Below are positions 1-9,020 of a stretch of 64,000 bases of DNA, piece after piece. The position numbers and the translations under genes are program-made. Position 1 is the stretch's first letter; every line of letters begins with the position of its first letter. The stretch comes from Aquipseudomonas alcaligenes (GTDB lineage: Bacteria > Pseudomonadota > Gammaproteobacteria > Pseudomonadales > Pseudomonadaceae): NCBI RefSeq assembly GCF_900156545.1, contig NZ_FTNW01000002.1, positions 62,001 to 126,000 on the forward strand. The letters run 5' to 3'. The notes below the pieces were generated by a model. The model was not told where the DNA came from. It saw only the letters and a list, made by a program, of their open reading frames with translations, and did no database searches.

Positions 1-2
1 TG

Positions 3-191
3 CTATCCGGAGAACTACCACGGGCTCCCCGCTGGATGCAGCGCATCGGCATGGAGTGGTGCTTCCGCATGCTGCTCGAACCACGCCGGCTGGCCTGGCG
101 CTATCTGAACACCAACTACATCTACGCAGGCTTGCTCCTCGCTGCAAAGGTCAGGACTTTCATGACCAAGCGAAAGAACACGACTGCCTGA
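3..191 (+). CDS. C-terminal end of a WecG/TagA/CpsF family glycosyltransferase (5' truncated by window)
   Basis: An open frame runs from the window edge to a TGA stop at 189-191 and encodes about 62 residues. The stretch SGELPRAPRWMQRIGMEW followed by LEPRRLAWRYL is the typical C-terminal signature of WecG/TagA/CpsF enzymes, which transfer N-acetylmannosamine-type sugars onto lipid-linked intermediates for surface polysaccharides. Only the tail is present, so the donor sugar and pathway cannot be judged. A strong hairpin terminator follows about 45 bases downstream. The family call is fairly secure; the exact enzyme is not. Confidence 0.72.
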   Translation, partial: LSGELPRAPRWMQRIGMEWCFRMLLEPRRLAWRYLNTNYIYAGLLLAAKVRTFMTKRKNTTA

Positions 192-234
192 ATCGCGCCC
201 CCAAGGTGCGCAGGCAAGATGAACCCGATAAAGC

Positions 235-261
235 AAAAGGGCTCCCGCAGGAGCCCTTTTT
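235..261. terminator. Bidirectional rho-independent terminator
   Basis: An 11-bp stem (235-245 with 250-260) has a CGCA loop and is flanked by an A run on one side and a T run on the other. It can end both the plus-strand glycosyltransferase and the minus-strand RND gene that stops at 278. Confidence 0.85.
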
Positions 262-277
262 CATTCACCGCAACCGA

Positions 278-2662
278 TCAGTGGGCGAACAGCGAACCGC
301 CCTGCTTGCCAGCCAGTTTCTCCGGCTTGATCAGGAAACGGGCCAAGGCCGGCAGCAGCCACAGCGCACCGAACATGTTCCACAGCAGCATGAAGGTCAG
401 CATCAGACCCATGTCGGCCTGGAACTTGATCGCCGAGAAGATCCAGGTAACCACGCCGATGGCCAGGCACAGACCGGTGAACAGCACGGCCTTACCGGTG
501 GAGCGCAGGGTCTGGTAGTAAGCCTCCTGCAGCGTCATGCCGGCGCGCAGGAAGCTCTCCAGACGACTGTAGATGTAGATGCCATAGTCCACACCGATGC
601 CCACACCCAGCGCGATTACCGGCAGGGTCGCCACCTTCACGCCGATACCCAGCCAGGCCATCAGGGCATTGCCGAGGATGGAGGTGAGGATCAGCGGCAG
701 GATGATGCACAGCATCGCGCCGAAGGAACGGAAGGTGATCAGGCACATCAGCGCAACGCAGATGTACACCAGGATCAGGATCTTCAGCTCGGACGTGGCG
801 ATCACCTCGTTGGTGGCCGCTTCGATGCCGGCGTTACCGGCAGCCAGGATGAACTCCAGGCCTTCCTTGTTGTTTTCCGCGGCGAATTCCTGCACCACCG
901 AGACAGCACGCTTGAGCGTGGCGGCCTTGTGGTCGTTGAGGAACACCAGGACCGGCGCCAGCGAGCAATCGGCGTTGTACAGGCCATCGGCACGGGCGAT
1001 GGAGTTGTTGAGGATGTCCGGGTTGCGCGACAGGGTCTCCCACTTGAGGCTGCCCTCGTTCATCCCCTTGATCACCTGCTTGGACACGCTGACCATGGAG
1101 ATGGCTGATTGCACGCCCTCGGTGTTCTCCAGGCGCCACATCAGCTGGTCCATCGGCGCCAGGGTCTCGTGGGTCGAGCAACCCTCGTTCGGCGTCTTGA
1201 CCATCACCACCAGCACGTCGGAGCTGGTCGAGTAGTTGCTGATGATGAAGTTGTTGTCCTGGTTGTAGCGCGAGTCCGGACGCAGTTCCGGCGCGCCCTG
1301 GTCGAGGTCGCCGACCTGCAGGTTGGCCTTCTGGTACCAGAACGCGGCCACACCGGCAGACAGCGCGATGACCACCGAAATCGGCGCCACCACCGGGTGG
1401 GCGAAGTTGGACAGCAGGCGCCAGAACGGCTGCTCACGACCGGCTTCACGCTTGCTGCGCTCGACCGCCTTCTTGCTGATACCGATGTAGGAAATCGCCA
1501 CCGGCAACAGGATCAGGTTGGTGAACACGATCACCGCCACGCCGATGGAGGCGCCGATGGCCAGCTCGCGAATCACACCGATGTCGATCACCAGAAGGGT
1601 GATGAAGCCGACGGCGTCCACCAGGATGGCGATCATGCCCGGCAGGAACAGCTGACGGAACGTCCGGCGTGCGGCGGTCAGGGCGTTGTCGGCATCACTC
1701 GACTGCAGGGCGATACCGTTGATCTTCTGCACCCCGTGGGAGATGCCGATGGCGAAGATCAGGAACGGCACCAGCATCGAGTACGGGTCGAGCCCGAAGC
1801 CGGCGAGGTTCATCAGGCCCAGCTGCCAGACCACCGCGATCAGGGTGGTGGAGACCACCGAGATGGTCGAGCGGATGCACCAGCTGAACCAGTAGAGCAG
1901 CACCAGGGTGATGCCCAGGGCAATACCGAAGAAGGCCACCACCATGATCAGGCCGTCGATCAGGTCACCGACCTTCTTGGCGAAACCGACGATGTGGATC
2001 TGCACATTGGGGTTCTGTGCCTGGTACTTCTCGCGGATCTTCTCTTCCAGTTCGTGGGAGAACTGGCGATAGTCCAGCTTGATCAGCTTGCTCTGGTCGT
2101 TCGGGTCCGGGTACTGCTCGAGCAGCGGTACGTCGACGATGCTCGACTTGAAGTTGTTGGCCACCAGACGGCCGACCTGACCGGACTTGAGGACGTTGTT
2201 GCGCAACTCCTGCAGACTCTCGGCAGAACCGTCGTAGGTCTGCGGAATCACCTCGCCACCGTCGAAGCCTTCCTCGGTCACTTCAGTCCAGCGCACGGCC
2301 GGGCTCCACAGCGACTTCAGGCCCGAACGGTCGACACCGGCGATGTAGAACACTTCGTCGTGGATCTGGCGCAGGGTTTCCATGTACTCCTTGGAGAAGA
2401 TGTCACCATCTTTCGCCTCCACGGAAATTCGCACGGTGTTGCCCAGGTTGGCCAGATCGTTGCGGTGCTCGAGCATGTTCTGGATGAAGGGATGCTCTAG
2501 CGGAATCATCTTCTCGAAGCTGGTCGAGGGACGAATGTGCGAGGCCTGCCACAGCAGGAGAATGGTGATCAGCGCGCACAGTGCGATAACGACCGGGCGG
2601 TTGTTGAAGATCAGGCGCTCAAGAAAAGTCGCCTTGTCCTGGTGATGGTTCATGGAACTCAT
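278..2662 (-). CDS. RND superfamily (MMPL-type) inner-membrane transporter
   Basis: This is a 794-residue polytopic protein. It has an N-terminal membrane segment (about residues 23-42), a large periplasmic loop, a block of five to six helices near 225-400, a second periplasmic loop beginning near 440, and a last helix block near 640-780. This is the duplicated layout of RND/MMPL lipid or hydrophobic-compound exporters, at about the usual length. It starts 18 bases after the stop of the YCF48-like gene, so the two are probably co-transcribed. An alternative start three codons in (2653) is possible, since neither start has a strong ribosome site. Its neighbours (YCF48, DUF1329 x2, DUF1302) suggest a trans-envelope export role. 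The substrate is unknown. Confidence 0.85.
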   Translation of the reverse strand: MSSMNHHQDKATFLERLIFNNRPVVIALCALITILLLWQASHIRPSTSFEKMIPLEHPFIQNMLEHRNDLANLGNTVRISVEAKDGDIFSKEYMETLRQIHDEVFYIAGVDRSGLKSLWSPAVRWTEVTEEGFDGGEVIPQTYDGSAESLQELRNNVLKSGQVGRLVANNFKSSIVDVPLLEQYPDPNDQSKLIKLDYRQFSHELEEKIREKYQAQNPNVQIHIVGFAKKVGDLIDGLIMVVAFFGIALGITLVLLYWFSWCIRSTISVVSTTLIAVVWQLGLMNLAGFGLDPYSMLVPFLIFAIGISHGVQKINGIALQSSDADNALTAARRTFRQLFLPGMIAILVDAVGFITLLVIDIGVIRELAIGASIGVAVIVFTNLILLPVAISYIGISKKAVERSKREAGREQPFWRLLSNFAHPVVAPISVVIALSAGVAAFWYQKANLQVGDLDQGAPELRPDSRYNQDNNFIISNYSTSSDVLVVMVKTPNEGCSTHETLAPMDQLMWRLENTEGVQSAISMVSVSKQVIKGMNEGSLKWETLSRNPDILNNSIARADGLYNADCSLAPVLVFLNDHKAATLKRAVSVVQEFAAENNKEGLEFILAAGNAGIEAATNEVIATSELKILILVYICVALMCLITFRSFGAMLCIILPLILTSILGNALMAWLGIGVKVATLPVIALGVGIGVDYGIYIYSRLESFLRAGMTLQEAYYQTLRSTGKAVLFTGLCLAIGVVTWIFSAIKFQADMGLMLTFMLLWNMFGALWLLPALARFLIKPEKLAGKQGGSLFAH

Positions 2663-2680
2663 ATGCTGATTCGCCCCGGC

Positions 2681-3757
2681 TTATTGTTTTTTGCCTGGCT
2701 CAAGGCCAGTCGGAGTAGCGAGGTGCACGCCGCCCTGGCCCACCAGGACCAGATTGCCCGCCGCATCGTCGGTGGCGCCGGCCAGCGAGGCACGGTCGGC
2801 ACGGTTGACGACGGTGAAGGCACGCCCGGCGTCCTTGCTGGTCAGCACACTGCCGCCATGACCGACGATGACCAGGGTACCGTCCTTGAGCAGGCTGCCA
2901 TTGGCCAGGCCGAACTCCAGCGGACCGCTCTCGGAGAGCAGCTTGATCTGCTGCCAGCTCTTGCCGAAATCGGTGGAGCGGAACAGGTTGCCGCGCAGGC
3001 CATAGGCCAACAGGGTGTTGGCGCTGGCGGTGCCGAGCGCGCCGAACAGGGTGCCCTCGTAAGGGCCCTGTACTTTCTCCCAGGTCTGCCCCCAATCGGC
3101 GGAACGGAACATGCTGCCCGCCTCGCCCACCACGAACAGGCCAGCATCCTTAACCGCGGTAATGCCGTTGAGGTGATAACCGTCTTCGTTGTCCAGACGG
3201 TCGCTGACGTCATTCCAGGTCTTGCCGCCGTCACTGGTTTCCAGCAGCGCACCGTAGGCGCCGACGGCGTAACCGGTGCTGGTATCACGGAACCAGATAT
3301 CCAGCAGCGGCGCTTCGCGCTCCAGATCCTCGTGCTGCAATTCCCAGTTGGCGCCGCCGTCGTCGCTGGCGAGGATCTGTGCGTCGTGACCGACCGCCCA
3401 GCCATGCTTGTCATCGACAAAGTACACGGCGGTCAGCAGTTGACGGCTGGGCACACGGGCCTGCACCCAGTTGCGACCAGCGTCTTCGGAGAACAGGATG
3501 TGGCCGCGATCGCCAACAGCGACCAGGCGCTTGCCGGCATGGGCGATGTCCAGCAGCAGGCTGGTCACGGCCTTGGGCGATTCGATGGAGGTAATGGTGG
3601 CTGCTTCCGCGGCCTGCAGCGGCAGAGGCGCAGCGAAGGCCAGAACGGAACATACGCTGAGCAGAGACAGCGCTTTCGCCAGCGGCGATGGATGACGGGC
3701 CGGGGCCTGGAAACTCAGGGCGCCGGAGTGGGTGCGCCGCATGACGGGCTCACGCAT
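2681..3757 (-). CDS. YCF48-like (photosystem II assembly factor-type) beta-propeller, periplasmic
   Basis: This 358-residue protein has a long N-terminus ending in a hydrophobic signal segment (about residues 27-49, with a likely cleavage after LQAAEA). It then has repeated BNR/Asp-box-like units such as SEDAGRNW, SDDGGANW, SDGGKTW, SADWGQTW and STDFGKSW spaced about 40-45 residues apart, as in the YCF48/HCF136 propeller family. In non-photosynthetic bacteria these proteins recur beside RND transporters and DUF1302/DUF1329 proteins; the role is unknown, with assembly or scaffolding inferred. The start at 3757 is supported by an AGGGGG ribosome site. A sigma-70-like promoter lies at 3814-3841, so this gene and the RND gene may form their own unit. 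Confidence 0.85.
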   Translation of the reverse strand: MREPVMRRTHSGALSFQAPARHPSPLAKALSLLSVCSVLAFAAPLPLQAAEAATITSIESPKAVTSLLLDIAHAGKRLVAVGDRGHILFSEDAGRNWVQARVPSRQLLTAVYFVDDKHGWAVGHDAQILASDDGGANWELQHEDLEREAPLLDIWFRDTSTGYAVGAYGALLETSDGGKTWNDVSDRLDNEDGYHLNGITAVKDAGLFVVGEAGSMFRSADWGQTWEKVQGPYEGTLFGALGTASANTLLAYGLRGNLFRSTDFGKSWQQIKLLSESGPLEFGLANGSLLKDGTLVIVGHGGSVLTSKDAGRAFTVVNRADRASLAGATDDAAGNLVLVGQGGVHLATPTGLEPGKKQ

Positions 3758-3813
3758 AAATTTCCCCCTTTATTCTTATAGGTGGGTTCACGCCTTTTAT
3801 CAGGCGGGCTCAT

Positions 3814-3841
3814 GCTATACGGCTTTGGAAAAACCTGACAA
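3814..3841 (-). promoter_or_regulatory. Candidate sigma-70 promoter for the YCF48-RND unit
   Basis: On the minus strand TTGTCA (3836-3841) and TATAGC (3814-3819) are separated by 16 bases. They lie between the terminator at 3896-3927 and the YCF48 start at 3757. The match is moderate and was made by eye. Confidence 0.45.
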
Positions 3842-3895
3842 TCGGCGTGACGTTATGTTTTGTTAAGCGCCGGTTACGCTCGGACAACGCCATGT

Positions 3896-3927
3896 AAAAG
3901 GCCGCCGGTTTTATCGGCGGCCTTTTC
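3896..3927 (-). terminator. Rho-independent terminator after the promoter-distal DUF1329 gene
   Basis: The stem AAAAGGCCGCCG / CGGCGGCCTTTT around a short T-rich loop lies just after the stop at 3937 when read on the minus strand. It separates this gene from the YCF48-RND pair. Confidence 0.8.
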
Positions 3928-3936
3928 CGCATCTGC

Positions 3937-5298
3937 TCAGCGTGTGCCGACGCGGCGCAGGGTCGCCACCGAGAAGTGGTTGTCGTCCGGCAGCGGCTGG
4001 CCGAAGTCGCTGGTGCCGTTCTCCTCGTTGTCGAGGTTCTGCACGTAGTAGCGACCCGACTGCAGGTCGTGGAACACGTCCAGCGCCGACCAGGTAGTGG
4101 GCAGCTCGTAGTAGTTCTTCAGGTAGGCAACCGAGACGCGCCACAGCTCACCACGACTGTCGTACTGATCGGCCAGGGCCACCTGCCAGCTGTCCTCGTC
4201 AAGGTACAGCGTGCGCTTGCCGTAGATGTGTCGTGCGCCCGGCTTGAGCGTCCCCTCCACCACCCAGACACGGTGCAGTTCGTGACGGGTGAACTGCGGG
4301 TCGAGGTGACCGGGTTTGATCAGCTGGTCGTAGCGGACGTCCGGACTGGAGAGCCTGTAGTTGTTGTAGGGGATATAGATCTCCCGCTTGCCCAGCAGCT
4401 TCCAGTCGTAACGGTCTGGCGAGCCGTTGAACATGTCCTTGTCGTCGGCCGTCATCAGGTTGTCGGCGGTGCCCAACGGCGTGTCGTAGGCCACGCTGGG
4501 GGCACGCCGCACGCGGCGCTGGCCGGCGGCGTAGGCCCAGGCCTGGCGTGCCTCCTGCACCTGGTCGAGGGTCTCGTGTACCAGCAGCGCTCCACCGGCC
4601 AGGCGCGCCGGCGCCTTGGTCACGGCCATGTAGTAGAACAGCATGTTGTCCAACTGCTCGACCGAACCGCCTTGGCGGTAGTAGCTGAACAGCGCCTCCT
4701 GCTGTGTGGTGATCAGCGCATAGCTGCCGTTGCGCTGCACGCTGGCGTCCGATGACTGACGCACCGCGTAGGTGCCTCGATAGCGGGCAACGTGGTTCCA
4801 CACCGCCTCGACGCCGCTTTGCGGAATCGGGAAAGGAATGCCACCGTAGGCCTCGGCGAAACCATTGCCACCTTCCAGCAGACGTGCTTTCTCGGCATTG
4901 CGCCGGGTGTTGTCGTACACCCACTGCGGTGCCGAGGCACTGCGCCGGGTCTGGTAGACCGGCATCTGGAAGCTGTCCGGATAGGTGCGGAACAGCGCCA
5001 GCTGTCCGGGCGTCAGGTTGTCCCGGTACTGCTCCAGGTTGGCCTTGTTGATGGTGAACAGCGGTTTGTCACCGGCAAACGGATCAACATGGTGATGGCC
5101 GGGCCCGGCATAACCGGCAGGGACCTGGGTGATGCCGCCGCTCCAGGCGGGAATGGTGCCCGCGGCGTTGGCCGCCTTGTCGCCGCCCAGCGGGGTCAGG
5201 CTGCCGCCCAGCTTGGCCGCTTCCTCGGCGCTTACCGCGGCCAGCGCGGCATTCGACAGGCACAGCAGCAGTCCCGTCGCAAACAGTCCTTTTAACAT
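3937..5298 (-). CDS. DUF1329 family periplasmic protein, copy 2 (promoter-distal)
   Basis: This is a 453-residue exported protein. The start at 5298 is chosen because the signal peptide MLKGLFATGLLLCLSNAALA begins there and a GTGGAG ribosome site precedes it; the frame stays open about 59 codons further upstream, but that stretch lacks signal character. The mature part begins AVSAEEAAKLGG, the usual DUF1329 beginning, and includes the family stretches QWVYDNTRRNAEKA and RVWVVEGTLKPGARH. DUF1329 proteins resemble LolA/LolB-like lipid carriers in fold (family knowledge). It is clearly paralogous to the protein encoded at 5663-7033. A 364-base leader with its own upstream terminator suggests separate expression. 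Confidence 0.88.
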   Translation of the reverse strand: MLKGLFATGLLLCLSNAALAAVSAEEAAKLGGSLTPLGGDKAANAAGTIPAWSGGITQVPAGYAGPGHHHVDPFAGDKPLFTINKANLEQYRDNLTPGQLALFRTYPDSFQMPVYQTRRSASAPQWVYDNTRRNAEKARLLEGGNGFAEAYGGIPFPIPQSGVEAVWNHVARYRGTYAVRQSSDASVQRNGSYALITTQQEALFSYYRQGGSVEQLDNMLFYYMAVTKAPARLAGGALLVHETLDQVQEARQAWAYAAGQRRVRRAPSVAYDTPLGTADNLMTADDKDMFNGSPDRYDWKLLGKREIYIPYNNYRLSSPDVRYDQLIKPGHLDPQFTRHELHRVWVVEGTLKPGARHIYGKRTLYLDEDSWQVALADQYDSRGELWRVSVAYLKNYYELPTTWSALDVFHDLQSGRYYVQNLDNEENGTSDFGQPLPDDNHFSVATLRRVGTR

Positions 5299-5589
5299 TC
5301 TTGTTGTGCTCCACTCGTTCGGGCCAGGCATGGCTGGCCAACTGTACGCACCACCACCAGGGTGTGCCGGAAGCCCGCATTCTTTCCGGAAGGCCTGCAG
5401 CAATGCCCGGCGCGCGGACTGCCGGCACGCGTGGATCGGGGCATTGCGGGTGATGACCCATGACCGGGATGGCAAGATGCCAGCCCGAGCGCGCGGCAGT
5501 TAAGCAGATTGTGCCGGGCAAAAGCGCCAAGCAGCGCACGCGGGAGCACAGCGACCAAGGGGTCTGCAAGCGGCTTTTCGGTCATGCAG
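5299..5589. other. Intergenic leader between the two DUF1329 genes
   Basis: This long spacer separates two paralogous genes. It starts with the ribosome site of the 3937-5298 gene and ends at a terminator. Several frames are open across it, but none shows a recognisable protein or ribosome site. I see no convincing promoter box, though one is expected here because the upstream gene appears terminated. Confidence 0.5.
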
Positions 5590-5622
5590 AAAAACGTCGA
5601 CCCAGTCACGAGACCGGGTCGA
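5590..5622 (-). terminator. Rho-independent terminator after DUF1329 copy 1
   Basis: Read on the minus strand, TCGACCC (5616-5622) pairs with GGGTCGA (5597-5603) and is followed by CGTTTTTC. A second GC-rich hairpin, GCCGCTC/GAGCGGC, lies just before it near 5629-5646. Confidence 0.65.
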
Positions 5623-5662
5623 TAGAAGGCCGCTCAAACGAGCGGCGGGAGTAGCCGATGCC

Positions 5663-7033
5663 TTAGCGGGTGCCGCGGCGGCGCAGTGCGGATGGGGTGA
5701 ACTCGCTGTCCTCGGGAACTGCCTTGGCGAAGTTGACGGTGCCAGGCTCCTCGGTATCGAGGTTCTGCACGTAGTAGCGGCGGCTCTGCAGATCATGGAA
5801 GGCTTCCATGGCCGACCAGGTGGTGGGCAGATCGTAGTAGTTCTTCAGGTAGGCAATGGACACGCGCCACAGCTCACCACGGGTGTCATACTGGTCGACC
5901 ACGGCGGCCTGCCAGCTGTCCTCGTCGAGGAACAGGGTGCGCTTGCCATACACGTGGCGCGCGCCCGGCTTGAGCGTGCCCTCCACCACCCAGACGCGGT
6001 GCAGCTCGTTGCGGGTCAGCGCCGGGTTGACGTGGCCGGTCTTCAGCACATCCTCGTACTTCACCCCTGCTGCGGAGACGCGATAGTTGTTGTAGGGGAT
6101 GTACAGCTCCTTCTTGCCTACCAGCTTCCACTCGTAGCGATCCGGCGAACCGTTGAACATGTCGGTGTCGTCGGCGGTACGCAGGCCTTCGGAGGCGGCG
6201 ATCGGCGTGTCGTAGGCCAGGTTCGGCGCGCGCCGCACGCGGCGTTGTCCGGCCGCATAGGCCCAGGCCTGACGCGGCTCCTTCACCTGATCGAGGGTCT
6301 CGTGCACCAGCGCCGCACCGCCAGCCAGGCGCGCCGGGCTCTTGGTGAAGTTCAGGTAGTAGAACAGGATGTTGTTGAGGTCGGCGTAGCTGCCCTTCGG
6401 ATCGTAGTAACGGAACAGCGCCTCGACCTCGGACACTACCGGCGAATAGGCGCCGCTGCGCTGCACAGCCGCCTCCACCGAGCGACGGGTGATATAGGTG
6501 CCGCGATAACGCACGATGTGGTTCCACAACGCTTCCAGACCGCTCTGCGGAATGGGGAACGGAATGCCGCCATAAGCGTCGGCAAAACCGTTGCCGCCTT
6601 CGACCAGCTTGGCGGTGGTGGCGTTCTTGATGCTGTTGTCATACACCCACTGCGGTGCCGAGCCGGAGCGACGGCTCTGGTACACCGGCATCTGGAAGCT
6701 CTCCGGATAGGCATTGAACAGGGCGATCTGCCCCGCGCTCAGCTTGTCCTTGTACTGCTCCAGGTTGGCCTTGGTGATGGTGAACAGCGGCTTGTCATCC
6801 GGGAACGGGTCGATATGGTGCTGGCCGCTGCCTTTGTAGCCGGCCGGCGCCTGGGTGATGCCACCGGTCCAGGCCGGGATACTGCCGTCCGCATTGCCGG
6901 CTTTTTCCGCGCCGAAGGGGGTCAGCGTGCTGCCGAGCTTGGCCGCCTCTTCGGCGGACACGGCAGCCAGCGCGCTGCCGGCGGAAAGCGCGAGGGCCAC
7001 GGCGGCGCCCATCAGCGTGTGCTTCATCAACAT
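5663..7033 (-). CDS. DUF1329 family periplasmic protein, copy 1
   Basis: This 456-residue exported protein has a signal peptide beginning MLMKHTLMGAAVALALSAGS and ending before AVSAEEAAKLG. The start at 7033 is set by a GGAG site seven bases upstream; ATG at 7027 is an alternative. It shares long near-identical stretches with the second copy, including RQAWAYAAGQRRVRRAP, MFNGSPDRY and HRVWVVEGTLKPGARH. It starts 58 bases after the DUF1302 gene on the same strand, the usual DUF1302-DUF1329 pairing. A role as the periplasmic partner of the outer-membrane DUF1302 protein and the RND pump, carrying a lipid-like ligand, is inference. Confidence 0.88.
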   Translation of the reverse strand: MLMKHTLMGAAVALALSAGSALAAVSAEEAAKLGSTLTPFGAEKAGNADGSIPAWTGGITQAPAGYKGSGQHHIDPFPDDKPLFTITKANLEQYKDKLSAGQIALFNAYPESFQMPVYQSRRSGSAPQWVYDNSIKNATTAKLVEGGNGFADAYGGIPFPIPQSGLEALWNHIVRYRGTYITRRSVEAAVQRSGAYSPVVSEVEALFRYYDPKGSYADLNNILFYYLNFTKSPARLAGGAALVHETLDQVKEPRQAWAYAAGQRRVRRAPNLAYDTPIAASEGLRTADDTDMFNGSPDRYEWKLVGKKELYIPYNNYRVSAAGVKYEDVLKTGHVNPALTRNELHRVWVVEGTLKPGARHVYGKRTLFLDEDSWQAAVVDQYDTRGELWRVSIAYLKNYYDLPTTWSAMEAFHDLQSRRYYVQNLDTEEPGTVNFAKAVPEDSEFTPSALRRRGTR

Positions 7034-7091
7034 GGTGCTTCTCCGTACTGGCGGGGCGAGCGGCATGACCGCCCGCCCCTGAAAAGGATGG

Positions 7092-9020
7092 TCAGAAGGA
7101 ATACTTGAGGTTGACGCCGACGTTGTCGCGGTCGCGGCCGCTGTTGTTCTGCCCGGCACCGTAGTACTCGGTGTACTGCACCTCGGCCTCCAGGCTGTTC
7201 AGGTAGCTGGCGCGCAGACCAACCGAGTAGGCCATCGCGCCCTCGACGAAGTTGCCGGTCTGGTGCGAATTGCCCTGGAAGTTGTGCTTGAACACGGCGA
7301 AGGGCGACAGGTTGACCCCGGCATACACATCGTTCCAGGTACCGGACAGCGCCAGGGTGTAGCCATAGGCATCGCGATCCAGCTGATCCTCATCGTCGTA
7401 ACCGGAGACGTAGGCACCGTTGGGGCGGCCGGCAAAGCCGCGCTCGCTGCCGTCGTAGGCGGTGTAGGTCAGGTCACTGGCGCGGGCATGCTCGGAGGCC
7501 AGCTCGGCTACCCCGAGCAGCGAGTCGAAGCTTATCGCCGGGCCAAAGTTGTAGATGGTGCCGATGGACAGGTTGAACGCCTCGATGCGCTCGTAGTTGT
7601 GGAACAGCGGGCCGCGGCACAGCTGCTTGCCGGAAATCGCGGAGCAGGCCTGATCGCCCGGGACATTGCCGTCGTAGATATTGGTCTCGCCGAAGAAGCC
7701 GGGGACCAGCAGATCGCCCAGCAGATCGTTGGTGGCGCTGATACCCACCGGCAGGTTGGGCCTATAGGCGATCTCGCCGAATACCGAGGCTTCGCCGATA
7801 TTGGTGTTGAAGCTGAAGCCGTAGACGCGGATATCCTCCACGTACTCGCGACGGGCCACGGCGTTGGCAGCGGCGTCCAGCGTGGCGACTGCCGAGGCAA
7901 ACGGCCCCTGCGCTGACTGCAGCGCAGCCAGGTCGACACCGTCGTACTGGCTCAGGTCCACCGCGATCTGCGGCTCCTTGGCGTGATAGTTGATGAAGTA
8001 GAAACCGAACTCGGTAAGGTTCAGCTCCTCGGCGACATAACGCAGGGCGAAGCCGTACTGGCCATCGTTCTTGGCGTTGATGTCGCCGCCGACGTTGGCC
8101 ACCTTGAACACCTTGTTCTCCGGGTCCAGGTAGGAGTTGGGGCCGAACGTGCCATTGCCAACCAGGCCGGCAGCAAGCGCACTCTCATAGCCCGACATCA
8201 CCGTTGGCAGCAGCGGGTTGTCATAGCGCGTATAGGCCGTGATACCGCCATCGGCAAACAGGTCGGTCTCGGAGAAGAAGGTGCCGACCGGATCGATGGC
8301 CGACTCCTTCCAGTTCCACTGGTAGAAACTTTCCAGCGACAGGTTGTCGGTCAGGCCGATGTTGAAGTTGAAAGCCTCCACCGGCACCAGCACTTCCTTC
8401 AGCTCGGAGCCTGGCAGGCGGAACTTGGCGGCGTCGATCGGGTTGGTGGTGTTGATGCCACCACGGTAGAAGATGCCCTCACCCCAGTTGAACACCTGGC
8501 GACCGACCTTGACGGTCAGTGGCATGCTGCCAACGTCCCAGTTGCCGTAAACATAGGCATCGAGGATTTCAGCATTGTTGCCAGCGCTATCGCGGGTGCC
8601 GTCGGTGAAGTCACGGTTGTTGGGATAGCTCTGGCTCGGACGGAAGTCGTCATTGTCGTTGCGCTTGTCCATGATCTGGGTGTCATAGAAGGCGGTGCCG
8701 CGCACGAACAGGCCGTAGTTCTGGTAGTTGGCCTCCAGGTCGGAGGTGATCTTGAACACCTCGGAAACCAGGCCGGTGTCGAAGTTGCGATTGCCGTCGT
8801 TGCCGTTGGTATCGTCGTTGGTCTTGTCCCGGCCCTGTACCCGGTAGAGCTGGCCGTAGGACAGCGTGGTATCCAGCGAGCCGGTCACTTCGCCATCGAC
8901 GAAGCTGAACTCCACAGCACCCGCCGGCACTGCCAGCACCAGCGGAATGAGGCCGGCTAAGGCAAAACCCGCCTTGGCAGGGGCGAGACAAAGAGATGAC
9001 TTGCGCAAGGGGATGGCCAT
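7092..9020 (-). CDS. DUF1302 family outer-membrane protein (predicted beta-barrel)
   Basis: This 642-residue protein has a signal sequence ending near VLAVPAGA and continues VEFSFVDGEVTGSLDTTLS, the family beginning. The rest is rich in alternating aromatic and polar strands and ends in LKYSF, with the terminal Phe typical of outer-membrane barrels. The start at 9020 (MAIPLRKSS) is chosen because a GGAG lies six bases upstream; the in-frame ATG at 9032 contains this GGAG and has no ribosome site of its own. DUF1302 proteins are nearly always followed by DUF1329, as here. The transported or bound molecule is not known. Confidence 0.88.
   Translation of the reverse strand: MAIPLRKSSLCLAPAKAGFALAGLIPLVLAVPAGAVEFSFVDGEVTGSLDTTLSYGQLYRVQGRDKTNDDTNGNDGNRNFDTGLVSEVFKITSDLEANYQNYGLFVRGTAFYDTQIMDKRNDNDDFRPSQSYPNNRDFTDGTRDSAGNNAEILDAYVYGNWDVGSMPLTVKVGRQVFNWGEGIFYRGGINTTNPIDAAKFRLPGSELKEVLVPVEAFNFNIGLTDNLSLESFYQWNWKESAIDPVGTFFSETDLFADGGITAYTRYDNPLLPTVMSGYESALAAGLVGNGTFGPNSYLDPENKVFKVANVGGDINAKNDGQYGFALRYVAEELNLTEFGFYFINYHAKEPQIAVDLSQYDGVDLAALQSAQGPFASAVATLDAAANAVARREYVEDIRVYGFSFNTNIGEASVFGEIAYRPNLPVGISATNDLLGDLLVPGFFGETNIYDGNVPGDQACSAISGKQLCRGPLFHNYERIEAFNLSIGTIYNFGPAISFDSLLGVAELASEHARASDLTYTAYDGSERGFAGRPNGAYVSGYDDEDQLDRDAYGYTLALSGTWNDVYAGVNLSPFAVFKHNFQGNSHQTGNFVEGAMAYSVGLRASYLNSLEAEVQYTEYYGAGQNNSGRDRDNVGVNLKYSF

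Noticed and set aside
56..1108. Long plus-strand open frame opposite the RND gene
   Set aside because: It has a biased, repetitive Gln/His/Arg composition and no ribosome site; it is the antisense shadow of a well-supported membrane protein. The same applies to many other long antisense frames in this G+C-rich window.
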